Of a stretch of 64,000 nt of DNA, positions 27,815 to 38,626 are shown piece by piece. Source of the stretch: CALFUK01 sp964450495 (GTDB taxonomy: Bacteria > Bacteroidota > Bacteroidia > Chitinophagales > Saprospiraceae); assembly GCA_964450495.1 (NCBI GenBank), contig CAYVFU010000002.1, positions 52,203-116,202 of the forward strand, in the 5' to 3' direction. Each line of letters opens with the position of its first letter. Position 1 is the first letter of the stretch. Made by a program: the position numbers and the translations under genes. The notes beneath the pieces were generated by a model. It was not told the DNA's origin, did not search any database, and was given only the letters and a program-made list of their open reading frames with translations.

Positions 27815-27916
27815 CGGTGTACTGTTAAAGTGACTAAAAAACTTGTATAATGACAACTCATTGATACTAGCTCACCTATAAAGTTATACTCAGTATTGAC
27901 TTTACATGGGCCTTTG

Positions 27917-27924
27917 CAAAGATA
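27917..27924 (-). promoter_or_regulatory. Candidate -7 box for the large secreted protein
   Basis: Minus strand reads TATCTTTG, an exact TAnnTTTG match, about 100 bases before the ATG at 27814. A well-spaced -33 TTG was not found. Confidence 0.4.
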
Positions 27925-28040
27925 GGTTCAATGTCACTAAAATACATAGGGTATCTACCCATTAACGTTTGGCACAAAAGAATGAATATTCTCCTGTCTG
28001 TTGTAAAATTATAAGAAATACACTAAAAGGAATGTAGTGT

Positions 28041-28757
28041 CTATTTGTTTACATCATTTTGATCAATCAATCGAAATCCATTACCATGAATATTTACAAT
28101 TTCTAGTTGATCATCTTTGCTGATGTATTTTCTCAATTTTGTCACAAAGACATCCATACTTCTTGCAGTAAAGTAATTGTCTTCACCCCATATCTTAGTT
28201 AACGCCTCTGATCTGGTTAAGACCTCGTTTTTGTACATGCAAAACATTCGGAGTAAATGAGCCTCTTTTGGAGACAACTTTGATGTTTCTTCTTCCTCTC
28301 CGTTTTTGTATGTCAGAATACGCAATGGATAATTGAAATGGTATTTACCAAGATTGAATTCTTTGATCTCTTCTCTAGGATCTGCTTTCTTCTCACTTCT
28401 ACGCATTACAGCTTGTACACGATAAAGCAACTCTTCAGAATTGAAAGGTTTTGTGATGTAGTCGTCAGCACCAATTTTGAAACCTTCTAGAACATCCTCT
28501 TTCAAGGCTTTTGCTGTCAAGAAAATGATCGGTATATCGCTATCTTTTTCTCTCACTTCTTTAGCTAATGTAAACCCATCTTTTTTAGGCATCATAACAT
28601 CAAAAATGCATAAGTTATACGCTCCTTTGCTGTAAGCTCGATATCCTGCCTCACCATCCGTCTCGAGGTGAACATTGTAATCGTGCATTTCTAAATAGGA
28701 GCGAAGTACATCTCCAAAGTTCTGGTCATCTTCAACTAATAATATCTTATTGCTCAT
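28041..28757 (-). CDS. OmpR-family response regulator
   Basis: 238 residues: a receiver domain (1-~120; acidic pocket Glu9-Asp10-Asp11, phosphoacceptor Asp53 in IFDVMMPKKDG, LTAK switch Thr and KPF Lys) and a winged-helix Trans_reg_C domain (~140-235; SPKEAHLLRMFCMYKNEVLTR, FTARSMDVFVTKLRKY, HGNGFRL). It lies 51 bases downstream of the sensor kinase on the same strand, so the pair forms one two-component system. The target genes cannot be read from sequence. Confidence 0.95.
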   Translation of the reverse strand: MSNKILLVEDDQNFGDVLRSYLEMHDYNVHLETDGEAGYRAYSKGAYNLCIFDVMMPKKDGFTLAKEVREKDSDIPIIFLTAKALKEDVLEGFKIGADDYITKPFNSEELLYRVQAVMRRSEKKADPREEIKEFNLGKYHFNYPLRILTYKNGEEEETSKLSPKEAHLLRMFCMYKNEVLTRSEALTKIWGEDNYFTARSMDVFVTKLRKYISKDDQLEIVNIHGNGFRLIDQNDVNK

Positions 28758-28808
28758 GCGCTATGGTAATGATCGATTGTTATAGTATTTGGATGAAAAA
28801 AGTGTTAA

Positions 28809-30209
28809 TTAGTCACTATTTTGTGCATAAAAAGGCAAAAAAATTGTAAAAGAACTGCCTTCTCCTAGTTCACTGTCCACTTTTATGTCTCCTTTGTGTG
28901 CATCCACGATGGCTTTCACATAAGATAAACCTAGTCCAAACCCCTTCACATCGTGCAAATTTCCTGTGTGAACACGGTAAAATTTCTCAAAAATATTCTT
29001 CAAAGCTTCTTTAGTCATGCCGATACCTTTGTCAGAAATCTTTACCTGGATACCTTTAGCAGAATTGGAAGTACTGACTTCAATTTCAGGTATTTCCTTT
29101 GAGTATTTTTCTGCATTATCTAGCAGATTATGAATAACGTTCGAAATATGGTTGTTATCAGCCATTACCTTTGATTTCGATGCTTCAAGGTTTAGCTTAA
29201 TTGTACCATCCCGCTTATTCACCTTGAGTCTCGAATTTTCAACGGCAGTTTTGATGGTATCATGCAAATCAAATTCTGTCACTTTCAACTGAAAATCTTT
29301 CTTCTCCAACTGGGCCATTTGAAGGACCTTTTCTACTTGCCCTAACATTCGCCTATTCTCTTGTTTGATGATATTGGCAAATCGGGTTACCTTTTCTTTA
29401 TTGCCTATAATTTTTGGATTATTAATAGAATCAGAAGCTAAAGAAATGGTTGCTATGGGTGTTTTAAACTCATGTGTCATGTTGTTGATAAAATCAGTTT
29501 TCATCTCAGACACCTTATTTTGAAATAGAATGGTATTAATTGTGTAAATAAAGCAGAATAAAATCAAACCAGTAAATATGAGTGAGCTTACCATAGACAC
29601 CCAGCTCGATGACCATAGATAACTTACTTCTTTAGGAAAATAAAGTTTTAACTGTCCAGGCGATTCTGTCTCATTGGGAAATAAATTGACTTTGTATTTA
29701 GATTCATACAGATTTTTACCATCTAATTGTTCAATCCCAGCTGAGCTAGATTGGGGTTTTTCATTTGATTGAAACGAGTATTTACCATTAATCATCGAAA
29801 AGCTGTTGGATTCATTGGAATAGATTCCATAATCATAGGGAGTCCTAATGCCCTGGTTTTCCATTTCATTTTTCAGCCACGTGTTCAGCTTTTCATGAGG
29901 AATATTATCCAAGTACTTGTTTGATTTGTATTTATAGGATAAATGATTGATTTGTTGGGCACTGTATTTTGATTGAAAACTCTCCAAACCCGTGCTGTTG
30001 TAATGCGGGAGCTTCATAATGCTTTCTGTACTCTCTTGATAATCAATAATCTCTTGGTGTACTCGGTTAAGCGCTTCCGTAACTTTGGTCTCGAAACTGT
30101 CTGTTTGTAAATCCACTGAACGTTTAATCCATAAAAACTGGATAACGGATGTGCCTATGAGTGCAAGGCTCATGATGACAATAATCACTATAATGGACTG
30201 CCTATTCAT
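28809..30209 (-). CDS. Sensor histidine kinase of a two-component system
   Basis: 466 residues. Transmembrane helix 1 (about 6-28), a ~175-residue periplasmic sensor without a recognised fold, transmembrane helix 2 (about 203-228), then HisKA with MTHEFKTPIATI (phosphoacceptor His246) and HATPase_c with HNLLDNAEKYS (N box), SDKGIGMTKE and GFGLGLSYVKAIVDAH. No HAMP domain separates TM2 from HisKA. Its regulator is the next gene. The 136 bases to the downstream end of sprA contain no clear promoter. Confidence 0.94.
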   Translation of the reverse strand: MNRQSIIVIIVIMSLALIGTSVIQFLWIKRSVDLQTDSFETKVTEALNRVHQEIIDYQESTESIMKLPHYNSTGLESFQSKYSAQQINHLSYKYKSNKYLDNIPHEKLNTWLKNEMENQGIRTPYDYGIYSNESNSFSMINGKYSFQSNEKPQSSSAGIEQLDGKNLYESKYKVNLFPNETESPGQLKLYFPKEVSYLWSSSWVSMVSSLIFTGLILFCFIYTINTILFQNKVSEMKTDFINNMTHEFKTPIATISLASDSINNPKIIGNKEKVTRFANIIKQENRRMLGQVEKVLQMAQLEKKDFQLKVTEFDLHDTIKTAVENSRLKVNKRDGTIKLNLEASKSKVMADNNHISNVIHNLLDNAEKYSKEIPEIEVSTSNSAKGIQVKISDKGIGMTKEALKNIFEKFYRVHTGNLHDVKGFGLGLSYVKAIVDAHKGDIKVDSELGEGSSFTIFLPFYAQNSD

Positions 30210-30345
30210 CTATTGTACTAGTTAATGCATAATACTCAAATTAGTTGAGAATCGGCATTATTATCCTTTTCCTTTAACGATGATTTAACCGCATTGTTTT
30301 AGTGATGTTAAGAGACTGCACCATCTATTAATTTACCACTGATAC

Positions 30346-33300
30346 TTAATTGAGATTGAATCGTGCCGTGACTCCTGCTTGTACTGATGTAATAGGAAAT
30401 GAATTTGACAAATAAGGGCGAGTTTTACTGTAGTCGACAAAGGCTCTTAAGCTCAAATTTGAATTTATATCATATTCTACTGATGGGTTAATACGCAATG
30501 TCCTTAAACCTCTTGTCGGCTCAGCAGAAGTACCTCTGTCAATTTCGTGGATAGACGTAATGTCATCTCTAAATGAAAAATCAAAATTGATTAGCATTTC
30601 TCTTGGCTCTTGTTCTTGCTCTTGGGCAACATTAGTAGGCGCATCACCTAAAATTTCGCCAGTATCTGGAGACCGGCCTCTTCTTTTCTTTCTTCTATTC
30701 CCTGTGAATAACTCAACTCCTTTGATCACCCAACCAAAACCTGCAGTATATTCTGTATTTCTTGCTTCTGTCAACTGACTAATGTTTCCAGTAATCAAAC
30801 TTAAATTTCTGGTTTTCTTAAATTCAAAATCAATATTGATGTCGTTCAATGTCTTTACTTCAATCCCGATGATTGGAACAAATTGCTCTGATATAACTAC
30901 AGTGGGGATTTCGAACAATGCATAATAATTTAGCTGTTCTTGATCCGTCGGTATCGCAAATCGAGTCCCAAATTCTTCTATCGACGAGGCATATTGTAAG
31001 TCTGTTTCAAATCTAGACACTCTCAAACTAGAGTTATATCCATGCGTCAACGTAAAGCTTGAAAATATATCCTGGAAGACGCCTAATTTGGATAGACCAT
31101 CCCATCGAACTTCCCAATTTGGTGCTGGGATGTAGCCTCGACGTTGGACATCATCTGTAATATTCAAAGAAACTTCCTTATTTGGTTCTTCAGCGAAATT
31201 GGTACCCGTATAAGCAGATAGAAAGGAGTGAATCAAGACATCGTTTTGTTGTCGACCAAACCCTTGAGCAAATCCATCGTCTTGATCATGTGCTACACCT
31301 ATATTAGGATTGACTTCTCCATCTCTAGGAAGACTTGCTAATCTAGCTGAAATGGTTCTTCTATTGTTCTCAAATGTTTGGAACAAAACTTCCACATCAT
31401 TTCTAAATAATGTTTGCATGGCAAAATACGAGACATCAAAAGAGCCAATATCTCTCATCGTCGTCCGCTGAAATATTGCTGGTGTTTGATAAGTAATATC
31501 ATCATTTGAGTTGATGAAATATTCAGAATGATCCAGTGAAAATGATTTTTTGAATTCAATTTCTATTTCAAAATCCCTCCATGGCTCTAACTCTAATTGA
31601 AGATCATAGTTTTGCTGACTTGATTGCAATATTTGCTGATTTTGGAAACGATCAGCTGTTATCCATCCATTTGATCCAGCATTCGGTAAAAAAGTTTGTA
31701 AATCAGGCTGAAGCCCTAATACAAAGCCCCACCCAGGTGCATCAAAACCTGACGATAAGCCCAAATACTTATTTGTTGGCAAAAATCCTGGCACCAAAGT
31801 AGATAGATTTTCTCTGTAGGTAAATTTTGCATTTCGCAAAGTAAACAATGGTCGGACCAGTAACTTCTCAATAAATGATGGTTCTCGATCTTGCTTTTTA
31901 GTTGTCCTTTCTCCAGCTGCAGCTGTTTCTTCTACTTCTTCTCCTCTAGTCCGAGACTTGCCCCTCGAAGAGTTATTGCTGCTAGATTTGTCTAAACTTT
32001 TAACGTATTTGGATTTATCAAATAACTTGTCAAAATTAAACGTCGCATTGATAGATCTGCTCTGATTATTACTAATAATATTACCCAACTCTATACCATC
32101 AACCCCATTGAGATTAGTACCTAATGCAATACCATTATTCACAGTAAGTGAACCAGTAGTCCAAGCATAGTCAGCATCATATTGTGCTTTGACATTAACC
32201 CAATCCATAAATGGCAAATATCTTATAGGTAGATTCCAAGACAAGCTTAAGCTGTGATTGTAATCCTTATTACGTCCAAAATTTCTTAGATTTTGGTTCA
32301 ATGTATCTCTAGCTGCCTGTTCTTTTTGTTCAATGGTTGCAAGTCCATTTACTTCATCTACTTCTCTTCCAAACTTATCAAAAAATGGTCTGTTGTCTCT
32401 ATTTACTCGAATACTTCCTGGCCTTATTTCATCAACTATTGCAAAGTTAGTGGCAAAAAAGTCAAACTTTAATGCCTTCGTAAAATCCCACTTTAAGGCA
32501 TATCTCCTTTCCCAGTCAAATCTCTGATCATTAAATACGTAGTCAATATCTGTAGGTATTCTATATTCCTTTTCGTTTACAAATCTTCTCAGTTGCGTAC
32601 TGAAAGAAAAGCTGTTTGGAAACGGATTAAAATTAAATTCCTTCAAAATCTTTAGGTGATCAGACTTAATTTTTTTGAAAGGTTGGATCGGTTTTGCTTG
32701 TCTTGTATAGCTGTAATCAAGCCCTCCTCGATAATCATCACTTACCTCAGATTTTACAAACTCGTCCTTGTATTCTGTTCGTGTGTGTCCATAATTTAAC
32801 GTGACGTTTTCAATATCCCAAGGAGCGGGTTTTTTATCAGAACCCCCACTTCTCTCTTTCCTGACATTTGTAAAATTATAGGTTTTGATTGTTGTGGTTC
32901 GAGCACTCCTATCGACTATATCCGCTCTCTCTACTGGATCATCTGTTATTTCTAATAATTCATCAACGGTTAAATCTAATTGATTAGGATCGAACTCGTC
33001 TTGTGCTCTTTGTTTGGAGTATTGTGCATAAAACGGAATACTGACATTCCACTTATCAGGTAAAAATTTACCCAATTCTAAATTGGAGGCGACATCATAT
33101 TCGAGGATACTTTCTAAGCTCCTGTCAAACACTCGATCTTCTATAGCTCCCCAACCAATACTTTGATAAGATGTCGACGCAGTTAAGTCTCCAAAATCAG
33201 CCATTTGAATTTCAAGTCTTGCCTCTCCAGCCACTCCACCTCTTTCTTCAAGTCCACTTATCCTTAATTCGTTAACCCAAACTTCTCCACAAAATTGCCC

Positions 33301-36300
33301 GTTTTCTTCGTGCCTCAAGCCAATGGCCATCCCCTTGATGTTACCCAAACTAGGGTTACCTTTTATCGTTATCCGACCATTGACAGACGATGTATCGCCC
33401 ATTTCCACCGCAAGTGGCCCTACGTCTCTCGTAAACCTTTCTGATAATATCACATCCGTAGTAACATTTCTTAGTTTTTTAAGCTCTGTCAGTAGTTCGA
33501 GATTGACATCGAATTTATTTTCTTCACGCCATACTTCTAATGCATATTCGTTGTCTGAAGTCCGTAAAGCCGACGTATCTGAAAATGTCAAATCTATCTC
33601 ATACTCGTAATAGTTATCCGTAAAATCTTTACCTACTCTGATAAAGGCTTTTACTGTACCATCTTCAACATCATTCAAATTTCCAGGCCTTGTTTCTGCA
33701 TGACAAAACATTTGCAGTCGTTTGTAATACCGCAAATCCAATTCTGTCAACTTATACACTAAAAGCTCACAGTCCCTTTCTAATTCACACGTACGCAGGT
33801 TAAGAGAATTTTCATCTTGTCTTACATTATTAAACGTATTGAAAATTCTTTCTTGCTTTATGCCTACTGGTGGCACGTAATTAAATGGAAGCTTACCACT
33901 ATTTTCTTCAATACCAATTTCATCAATAATGAACTCTGCTTCGGCACTACCCTCTCCAATTTCAGCCAAACACTCATTCTGCAAAACTCTCCATTGGTTT
34001 CTTACCAATTCAAATTCTGCAAGTCTGAAAATTTTAGGTGTTTCGAAACCTTCCACGTACATTCTCATGAACTGGATAGATCGAAATCCTTGTATATCAT
34101 TGACATTATCAGAAAATTCGCGGATAGGAATTTGAAACCGATACCACTTTTCATCTGTACCTGGAGGTGTAATGACATCAGTAATGAAATCTGAATTGGT
34201 TTCTTCTATTTCTCCATTTAATTCCCTAAGATTTATTTCATAGTCATAATAAGCCTCACTTTGATCCAATGATCTGTTGTCATTTAAATCTTCTCTATCA
34301 GGAATCGGATTACCAGTACCAATTTGAGAATTCTGCTCTGGTGCATTTCCTTGAGGATTATTATTTTTTTGATATCTGATTCTTAAATCTGTCTCTCCTT
34401 CAAGTATTTCATCTCTATAAGAAAGAAAATTATCACCAGATGGGTCAGATTCAATACTTGGGTCACCTCCAATCGATCTAATATCTTGGATAAAATCAGC
34501 ATAAAAATCAGCTTCTTCATCATCAGTCAGACCATCCAGGCCCAGATCTTGTTCTTCTCTAAATTCCAAATTAAAGGCATTGACCTGAGGAATGGATATC
34601 GGCACATTTCCCCATGTTGTCGTTTCTGAAGGAATGGTTTCATCTGGCGTCTCGATTGAATTCTCATAAAACTGAAGGTTATCTTTTAAAATATCTTCAG
34701 ACACACTCCCCAATTGAAAATGTAAAAACCCTTCTTCATCAGTATGGGTTTCTCCTTCTCTTGTTTCACCAAATGGATTCAACATCCAGAATTCTATGTA
34801 TTCAAAATTAGATGCTTGAAAATCATTATTTGGCAGGTATCGCATAATACCACCCCATCTAGACTTAGGATCTCTTAATTTGATACGTTGTGTTTCAGAG
34901 TCCAACTCCAATCCTGCTATATCCAAATTGACAGTTGTATCACCAACGGATACAGTTTCAGTAAAGCCATCAACAGGAACAAAATTATATGGACCTCTTT
35001 CTTCTGGATAATATGCTAAATCGAAGGTCAATAAATCAGTGATTTGACTCAAAGGAACGTCCCGATCAAACAACTCGCTTTGCTCTACAGTACGCGTATA
35101 TGGATCTGTTCTATCTTCTTGACTTCTAATTGTCCTATCATCAATAACATACCAATTCAGTAGAGCTCTATTATAGCCATAAGCAAGATTATTACTCAAT
35201 TGAGCCTCTGGAAATTCTGAAGGTGTGCTGGCTAAAAACCATAAATTCGGTCTAGTACCAAGAGGTATACTACTACTTGCTCCTTCAAAGTCGTCTATGC
35301 TTACGACTCCATCATCTTCACCTACTGCATTAATTGCCCTTGAGTGTCCTGGTTTTAATGCAGCCACTTCAGCAGAAAAATTAATTTGAGACGCTTCTTT
35401 TGTGTTTATAAATGGAATCTTATCAACTAACCTTGTCACAAATGGCGCATCCGCACTATAGGTCAAATCAAGACCAAAGACTCGATTGTTAATAGGATCA
35501 TTTCCAATATTTACTTTTTCGGTGAATGGACGTTCAAACAACCGCATGTACGTCGCTCCAATATTCAAATTTTTTGTTGCCGCAAAATCTGCACGCAAGC
35601 CAAACATTGTTTTTTGCTGAAGACTGAATAGTGACTGATCTTCGAAAGAAACCCTGATTGGCACCCCTTGTTGTAAGTAGGCATCATTAATAATCTTAAT
35701 CCGACCAATACCGTAATCAATATCATAATCTATTCCCTCAACCAAGGTTTGGCTACCTGCTCTTACAGTTACAGACCCTTGAGGAATATTAAATGAATTC
35801 AATGATATCTCAGAGGAGACACTTGATTTCACTTGACCTAACATGACAAATCTATTCCGCTGTAATTGCTCTCTGGCAAAAGTTACTGCATTGGTATACA
35901 GTTCTGGAAAGCCGTAAAATTCGTACAGTTCTTCGTCACCTCCTAGCAATTCTAGAAGAGAAGTCCCAAATGGCTCTAGCACTGGAAAAAAGACACTACC
36001 CGTCCGCGTATTTACAGTGAGTCCTGGCACAAAGTCAAACTCGCCATCTTGTTGTGGATCACCATATGAATTCAATCTATCCAACTGGAAGAAATTCATC
36101 AAAGGAATATCTCTGAATCCGTCTTCAGGTAAAAAACGCTTTAGATTTACAGCTTCGTTGTCTTCATAAAATATATCCAGTTTGAAGTCTTCTTGGGTCA
36201 ACTGATTTGTACCAAGTGAATAAACATTTTTCATCATGAGGTCCCATGATGGAATGTCGACACGCTGATTAGAACTTTTCAGCATTTTTGCATAGATGAC

Positions 36301-37947
36301 ATTTTCAGGTGCTGCTTCTTCTTCGCCTGCTGCATTTGTTCTCAGTCCTCCTGTACCAGCTTCATTTGTCATTTCACCTACCTTATATACCTTATTGCCG
36401 TTTAGCGAATAAACATATTCATAAGCTACAGCTAATACTTGATTAGGTCTTAATCTGGTATTTAGTGATATAAAGCCTAGTTCTGGATGAAAGGTAAACT
36501 CACTTGGATTCAGTCTCCTCATACTTTGCACTTCAAAGTCTCTTACTTGAGTGAAGCTAAAAGGTGCACGCTGTAGTCCTTCAGAAACTTGAACTATTGA
36601 TCTGACATCCTCGTTTCTAACAAGATTTTCAAATAATGTAGATACTGAATTATCTGGTAATGGTAATTGATCTATATCCAACAAATCTGGAGTAGGCATT
36701 CCTGGTATCCACAACGGATTTGGATCTGGGTTTGCAAAAACAGCGGGATCTGATTCTCCAAACATATCAATTGCAGCAACTGTAGTTGAAGACTGCAGAT
36801 TTGAATTTTGATCATTTGTCACCCAAACTTCTATGTTGGTGATCTGAACCAAAGATCTGATCTGCGGCATATTAGCTAATGCAGATTCATAAATATCTCT
36901 AAAATAATGAGCGATGAAAAAGTGCCTATTTTCATCGTATTCATCAGGGCGAATTTCAAAGTCCCTGACGAGAGCGCCATTTTCTATTTGAATTTCCTTT
37001 TGCTCAGATCGTTGTTGCGAAGCGACACCAGTTAAAGTCAATCGACCAAATTGGGTGACTGTTTTCACACCAAACAAACTTTGAGGTCCTTGGATTAGAT
37101 TTGAGGGAAGTGCAAAACTGACATCCCCTGCTTCTATTTTCTTTATAATGTCATCTTCTGAAAACTGTTCGCTATCGTAGTCAATTTTGATCTTATTATC
37201 AAAATCAAAAGATGCTTGTGTGTCGTAGTTAAAATCAAGGTTCATTTTCTCCCCGATGTTACCTTCCACATTCATCTGGATATCCATATCGAAATCTATC
37301 CCACCTTGCGTTTGCAATCTTGGTGGAATTGATGGATTCTGAATTTTTTGATAGTCATATCCAAAAGTCAAGTCAATATTTCCTTTTGGTTCGATAGTGA
37401 CATCTTTACCCCCAAATAACCGATCAACAATACTATTTTGAATATCTACTTTTTCAATTGGGTCTAAAAATTCACCTCTGGGACCAGTTCTTGATCTAAT
37501 CCCTGCCATTTGATTAAATTTATCCTCCTTTTGTTGTTTTTCTCTATACTCCATATACTCCTGAAAGGTCATATAGGTTGGAGCACGATAATATTCGTCA
37601 CCTACTTTCTCAAAAATGACATAATTGCCTGTTTCTGGATCATACTCGACTTCCTGTTTAATGATAGCAGGAGTGATGTCAAATGGATTATAAGTACGGT
37701 CATTTAAGAAATCACCATGTCTTGTTTCGAATGGAAAAGTATCTCTTGTTATTTGTTCTGATAACTGCAGGTATGGATCTTTAGGGAAAGTACCATTAGC
37801 AAAGGAGTTCCCTGCCAGGAACATGAATACGAGAAAAAGAATTAAACTAAATATTCGTCTCATTTTGAGATTCTGTCTATATCGACTGCCCGGGATTAAT
37901 GGAAGTATAAACGCAAAAGACTTAGAATGAGTATAATTCTTAGACAT
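30346..37947 (-). CDS. sprA: SprA, type IX secretion outer-membrane translocon
   Basis: A giant outer-membrane protein (2533 residues; SprA in Flavobacterium is ~2400) forming the T9SS protein-conducting channel, also needed for gliding. The N-terminus has a signal peptide (MRRIFSLILFLVFMFLAGNS, starting at residue 29), so ATG at 37863 is a good alternative to the listed ATG. The listed start overlaps the ruvA stop (TAATG), which supports translational coupling. Characteristic segments include RTGPRGEFLDPIEKVDIQNS, the SALPSNLIQGPQSLFGVK-like region, DDFEGASSSIPLG, and FRSIQFMRMYVEGF; the end is a barrel strand (TSVQAGVTARFNLN). The frame is uninterrupted across all 7.6 kb. Adjacent ruvA-sprA order is a recurring Bacteroidota arrangement as I recall it. 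Confidence 0.95.
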   Translation of the reverse strand: MSKNYTHSKSFAFILPLIPGSRYRQNLKMRRIFSLILFLVFMFLAGNSFANGTFPKDPYLQLSEQITRDTFPFETRHGDFLNDRTYNPFDITPAIIKQEVEYDPETGNYVIFEKVGDEYYRAPTYMTFQEYMEYREKQQKEDKFNQMAGIRSRTGPRGEFLDPIEKVDIQNSIVDRLFGGKDVTIEPKGNIDLTFGYDYQKIQNPSIPPRLQTQGGIDFDMDIQMNVEGNIGEKMNLDFNYDTQASFDFDNKIKIDYDSEQFSEDDIIKKIEAGDVSFALPSNLIQGPQSLFGVKTVTQFGRLTLTGVASQQRSEQKEIQIENGALVRDFEIRPDEYDENRHFFIAHYFRDIYESALANMPQIRSLVQITNIEVWVTNDQNSNLQSSTTVAAIDMFGESDPAVFANPDPNPLWIPGMPTPDLLDIDQLPLPDNSVSTLFENLVRNEDVRSIVQVSEGLQRAPFSFTQVRDFEVQSMRRLNPSEFTFHPELGFISLNTRLRPNQVLAVAYEYVYSLNGNKVYKVGEMTNEAGTGGLRTNAAGEEEAAPENVIYAKMLKSSNQRVDIPSWDLMMKNVYSLGTNQLTQEDFKLDIFYEDNEAVNLKRFLPEDGFRDIPLMNFFQLDRLNSYGDPQQDGEFDFVPGLTVNTRTGSVFFPVLEPFGTSLLELLGGDEELYEFYGFPELYTNAVTFAREQLQRNRFVMLGQVKSSVSSEISLNSFNIPQGSVTVRAGSQTLVEGIDYDIDYGIGRIKIINDAYLQQGVPIRVSFEDQSLFSLQQKTMFGLRADFAATKNLNIGATYMRLFERPFTEKVNIGNDPINNRVFGLDLTYSADAPFVTRLVDKIPFINTKEASQINFSAEVAALKPGHSRAINAVGEDDGVVSIDDFEGASSSIPLGTRPNLWFLASTPSEFPEAQLSNNLAYGYNRALLNWYVIDDRTIRSQEDRTDPYTRTVEQSELFDRDVPLSQITDLLTFDLAYYPEERGPYNFVPVDGFTETVSVGDTTVNLDIAGLELDSETQRIKLRDPKSRWGGIMRYLPNNDFQASNFEYIEFWMLNPFGETREGETHTDEEGFLHFQLGSVSEDILKDNLQFYENSIETPDETIPSETTTWGNVPISIPQVNAFNLEFREEQDLGLDGLTDDEEADFYADFIQDIRSIGGDPSIESDPSGDNFLSYRDEILEGETDLRIRYQKNNNPQGNAPEQNSQIGTGNPIPDREDLNDNRSLDQSEAYYDYEINLRELNGEIEETNSDFITDVITPPGTDEKWYRFQIPIREFSDNVNDIQGFRSIQFMRMYVEGFETPKIFRLAEFELVRNQWRVLQNECLAEIGEGSAEAEFIIDEIGIEENSGKLPFNYVPPVGIKQERIFNTFNNVRQDENSLNLRTCELERDCELLVYKLTELDLRYYKRLQMFCHAETRPGNLNDVEDGTVKAFIRVGKDFTDNYYEYEIDLTFSDTSALRTSDNEYALEVWREENKFDVNLELLTELKKLRNVTTDVILSERFTRDVGPLAVEMGDTSSVNGRITIKGNPSLGNIKGMAIGLRHEENGQFCGEVWVNELRISGLEERGGVAGEARLEIQMADFGDLTASTSYQSIGWGAIEDRVFDRSLESILEYDVASNLELGKFLPDKWNVSIPFYAQYSKQRAQDEFDPNQLDLTVDELLEITDDPVERADIVDRSARTTTIKTYNFTNVRKERSGGSDKKPAPWDIENVTLNYGHTRTEYKDEFVKSEVSDDYRGGLDYSYTRQAKPIQPFKKIKSDHLKILKEFNFNPFPNSFSFSTQLRRFVNEKEYRIPTDIDYVFNDQRFDWERRYALKWDFTKALKFDFFATNFAIVDEIRPGSIRVNRDNRPFFDKFGREVDEVNGLATIEQKEQAARDTLNQNLRNFGRNKDYNHSLSLSWNLPIRYLPFMDWVNVKAQYDADYAWTTGSLTVNNGIALGTNLNGVDGIELGNIISNNQSRSINATFNFDKLFDKSKYVKSLDKSSSNNSSRGKSRTRGEEVEETAAAGERTTKKQDREPSFIEKLLVRPLFTLRNAKFTYRENLSTLVPGFLPTNKYLGLSSGFDAPGWGFVLGLQPDLQTFLPNAGSNGWITADRFQNQQILQSSQQNYDLQLELEPWRDFEIEIEFKKSFSLDHSEYFINSNDDITYQTPAIFQRTTMRDIGSFDVSYFAMQTLFRNDVEVLFQTFENNRRTISARLASLPRDGEVNPNIGVAHDQDDGFAQGFGRQQNDVLIHSFLSAYTGTNFAEEPNKEVSLNITDDVQRRGYIPAPNWEVRWDGLSKLGVFQDIFSSFTLTHGYNSSLRVSRFETDLQYASSIEEFGTRFAIPTDQEQLNYYALFEIPTVVISEQFVPIIGIEVKTLNDINIDFEFKKTRNLSLITGNISQLTEARNTEYTAGFGWVIKGVELFTGNRRKKRRGRSPDTGEILGDAPTNVAQEQEQEPREMLINFDFSFRDDITSIHEIDRGTSAEPTRGLRTLRINPSVEYDINSNLSLRAFVDYSKTRPYLSNSFPITSVQAGVTARFNLN

Positions 37948-38531
37948 TATCTCGAAACTTGTTTTAATACTGACTTTATCAGCTCTTCTACGCTCATTCC
38001 TGCTTGATAAATACCAGACATTGCCTTCTGTACTTGGGCTCTTTGAAAACCCAAAGCCATAAGTGCCTGAATAGCTTCTTTTTGCACATCTTGAATTGGC
38101 TCTGAAGATGATAAATCCTTAGGGATCTCTTCCTTTAATATCTTTTCTTTTAGGTCTAAAATCACGCGTTTTGCTGTTTTTGGGCCTATGCCTTTTACTT
38201 TATTAAATGACACCACATCTTCATTAGCAATTGCTCTTCTGGCTTCTGCTGATGTCATTGAAGATAAAATCAATCTGGCCGTATTAGGTCCAATACCAGA
38301 GACAGAAATCAAGTGTTTAAAGATTGAACGTTCATCTTGCTCAAAAAAGCCAAATAACGTATGAGAATCTTCTTTAACATGGAGATATGTCCATAATTTT
38401 ACCTTTGTGAGAGATTCAATGCGTGCATAAGTCTGTAAACTTATATTCACATGGTAGGCTAAGCCGTTGATATCTAAATAAATATATGTTGGAGAATGAT
38501 AAGTGATCTCTCCATTTAAGTATGCGATCAT
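37947..38531 (-). CDS. ruvA: Holliday junction branch migration protein RuvA
   Basis: 194 residues, normal for RuvA. Domain I (OB fold) opens with MIAYLNGEITYHSPTYIYLD; domain II has tandem helix-hairpin-helix motifs (LISVSGIGPNTARLILSS and FNKVKGIGPKTAKRVILDLK); domain III (~145-194, ALMALGFQRAQVQKAM) is the RuvB-contact UBA-like end. Its stop codon overlaps the sprA ATG by one base. The 95 bases to the divergent purD contain only AT-rich sequence. Confidence 0.96.
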   Translation of the reverse strand: MIAYLNGEITYHSPTYIYLDINGLAYHVNISLQTYARIESLTKVKLWTYLHVKEDSHTLFGFFEQDERSIFKHLISVSGIGPNTARLILSSMTSAEARRAIANEDVVSFNKVKGIGPKTAKRVILDLKEKILKEEIPKDLSSSEPIQDVQKEAIQALMALGFQRAQVQKAMSGIYQAGMSVEELIKSVLKQVSR

Positions 38532-38626
38532 ATTAAACTTATACTATAGTACGCTAACATATTACAATAATTATACCTATATAAATAATTGATAAACAAT
38601 TCTATAACATTTTAACAACGTAATCT

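Noticed and set aside
33817..34194. 125-codon open frame on the plus strand inside sprA
   Set aside because: It lies opposite the uninterrupted sprA frame and shows no recognisable fold or start context.
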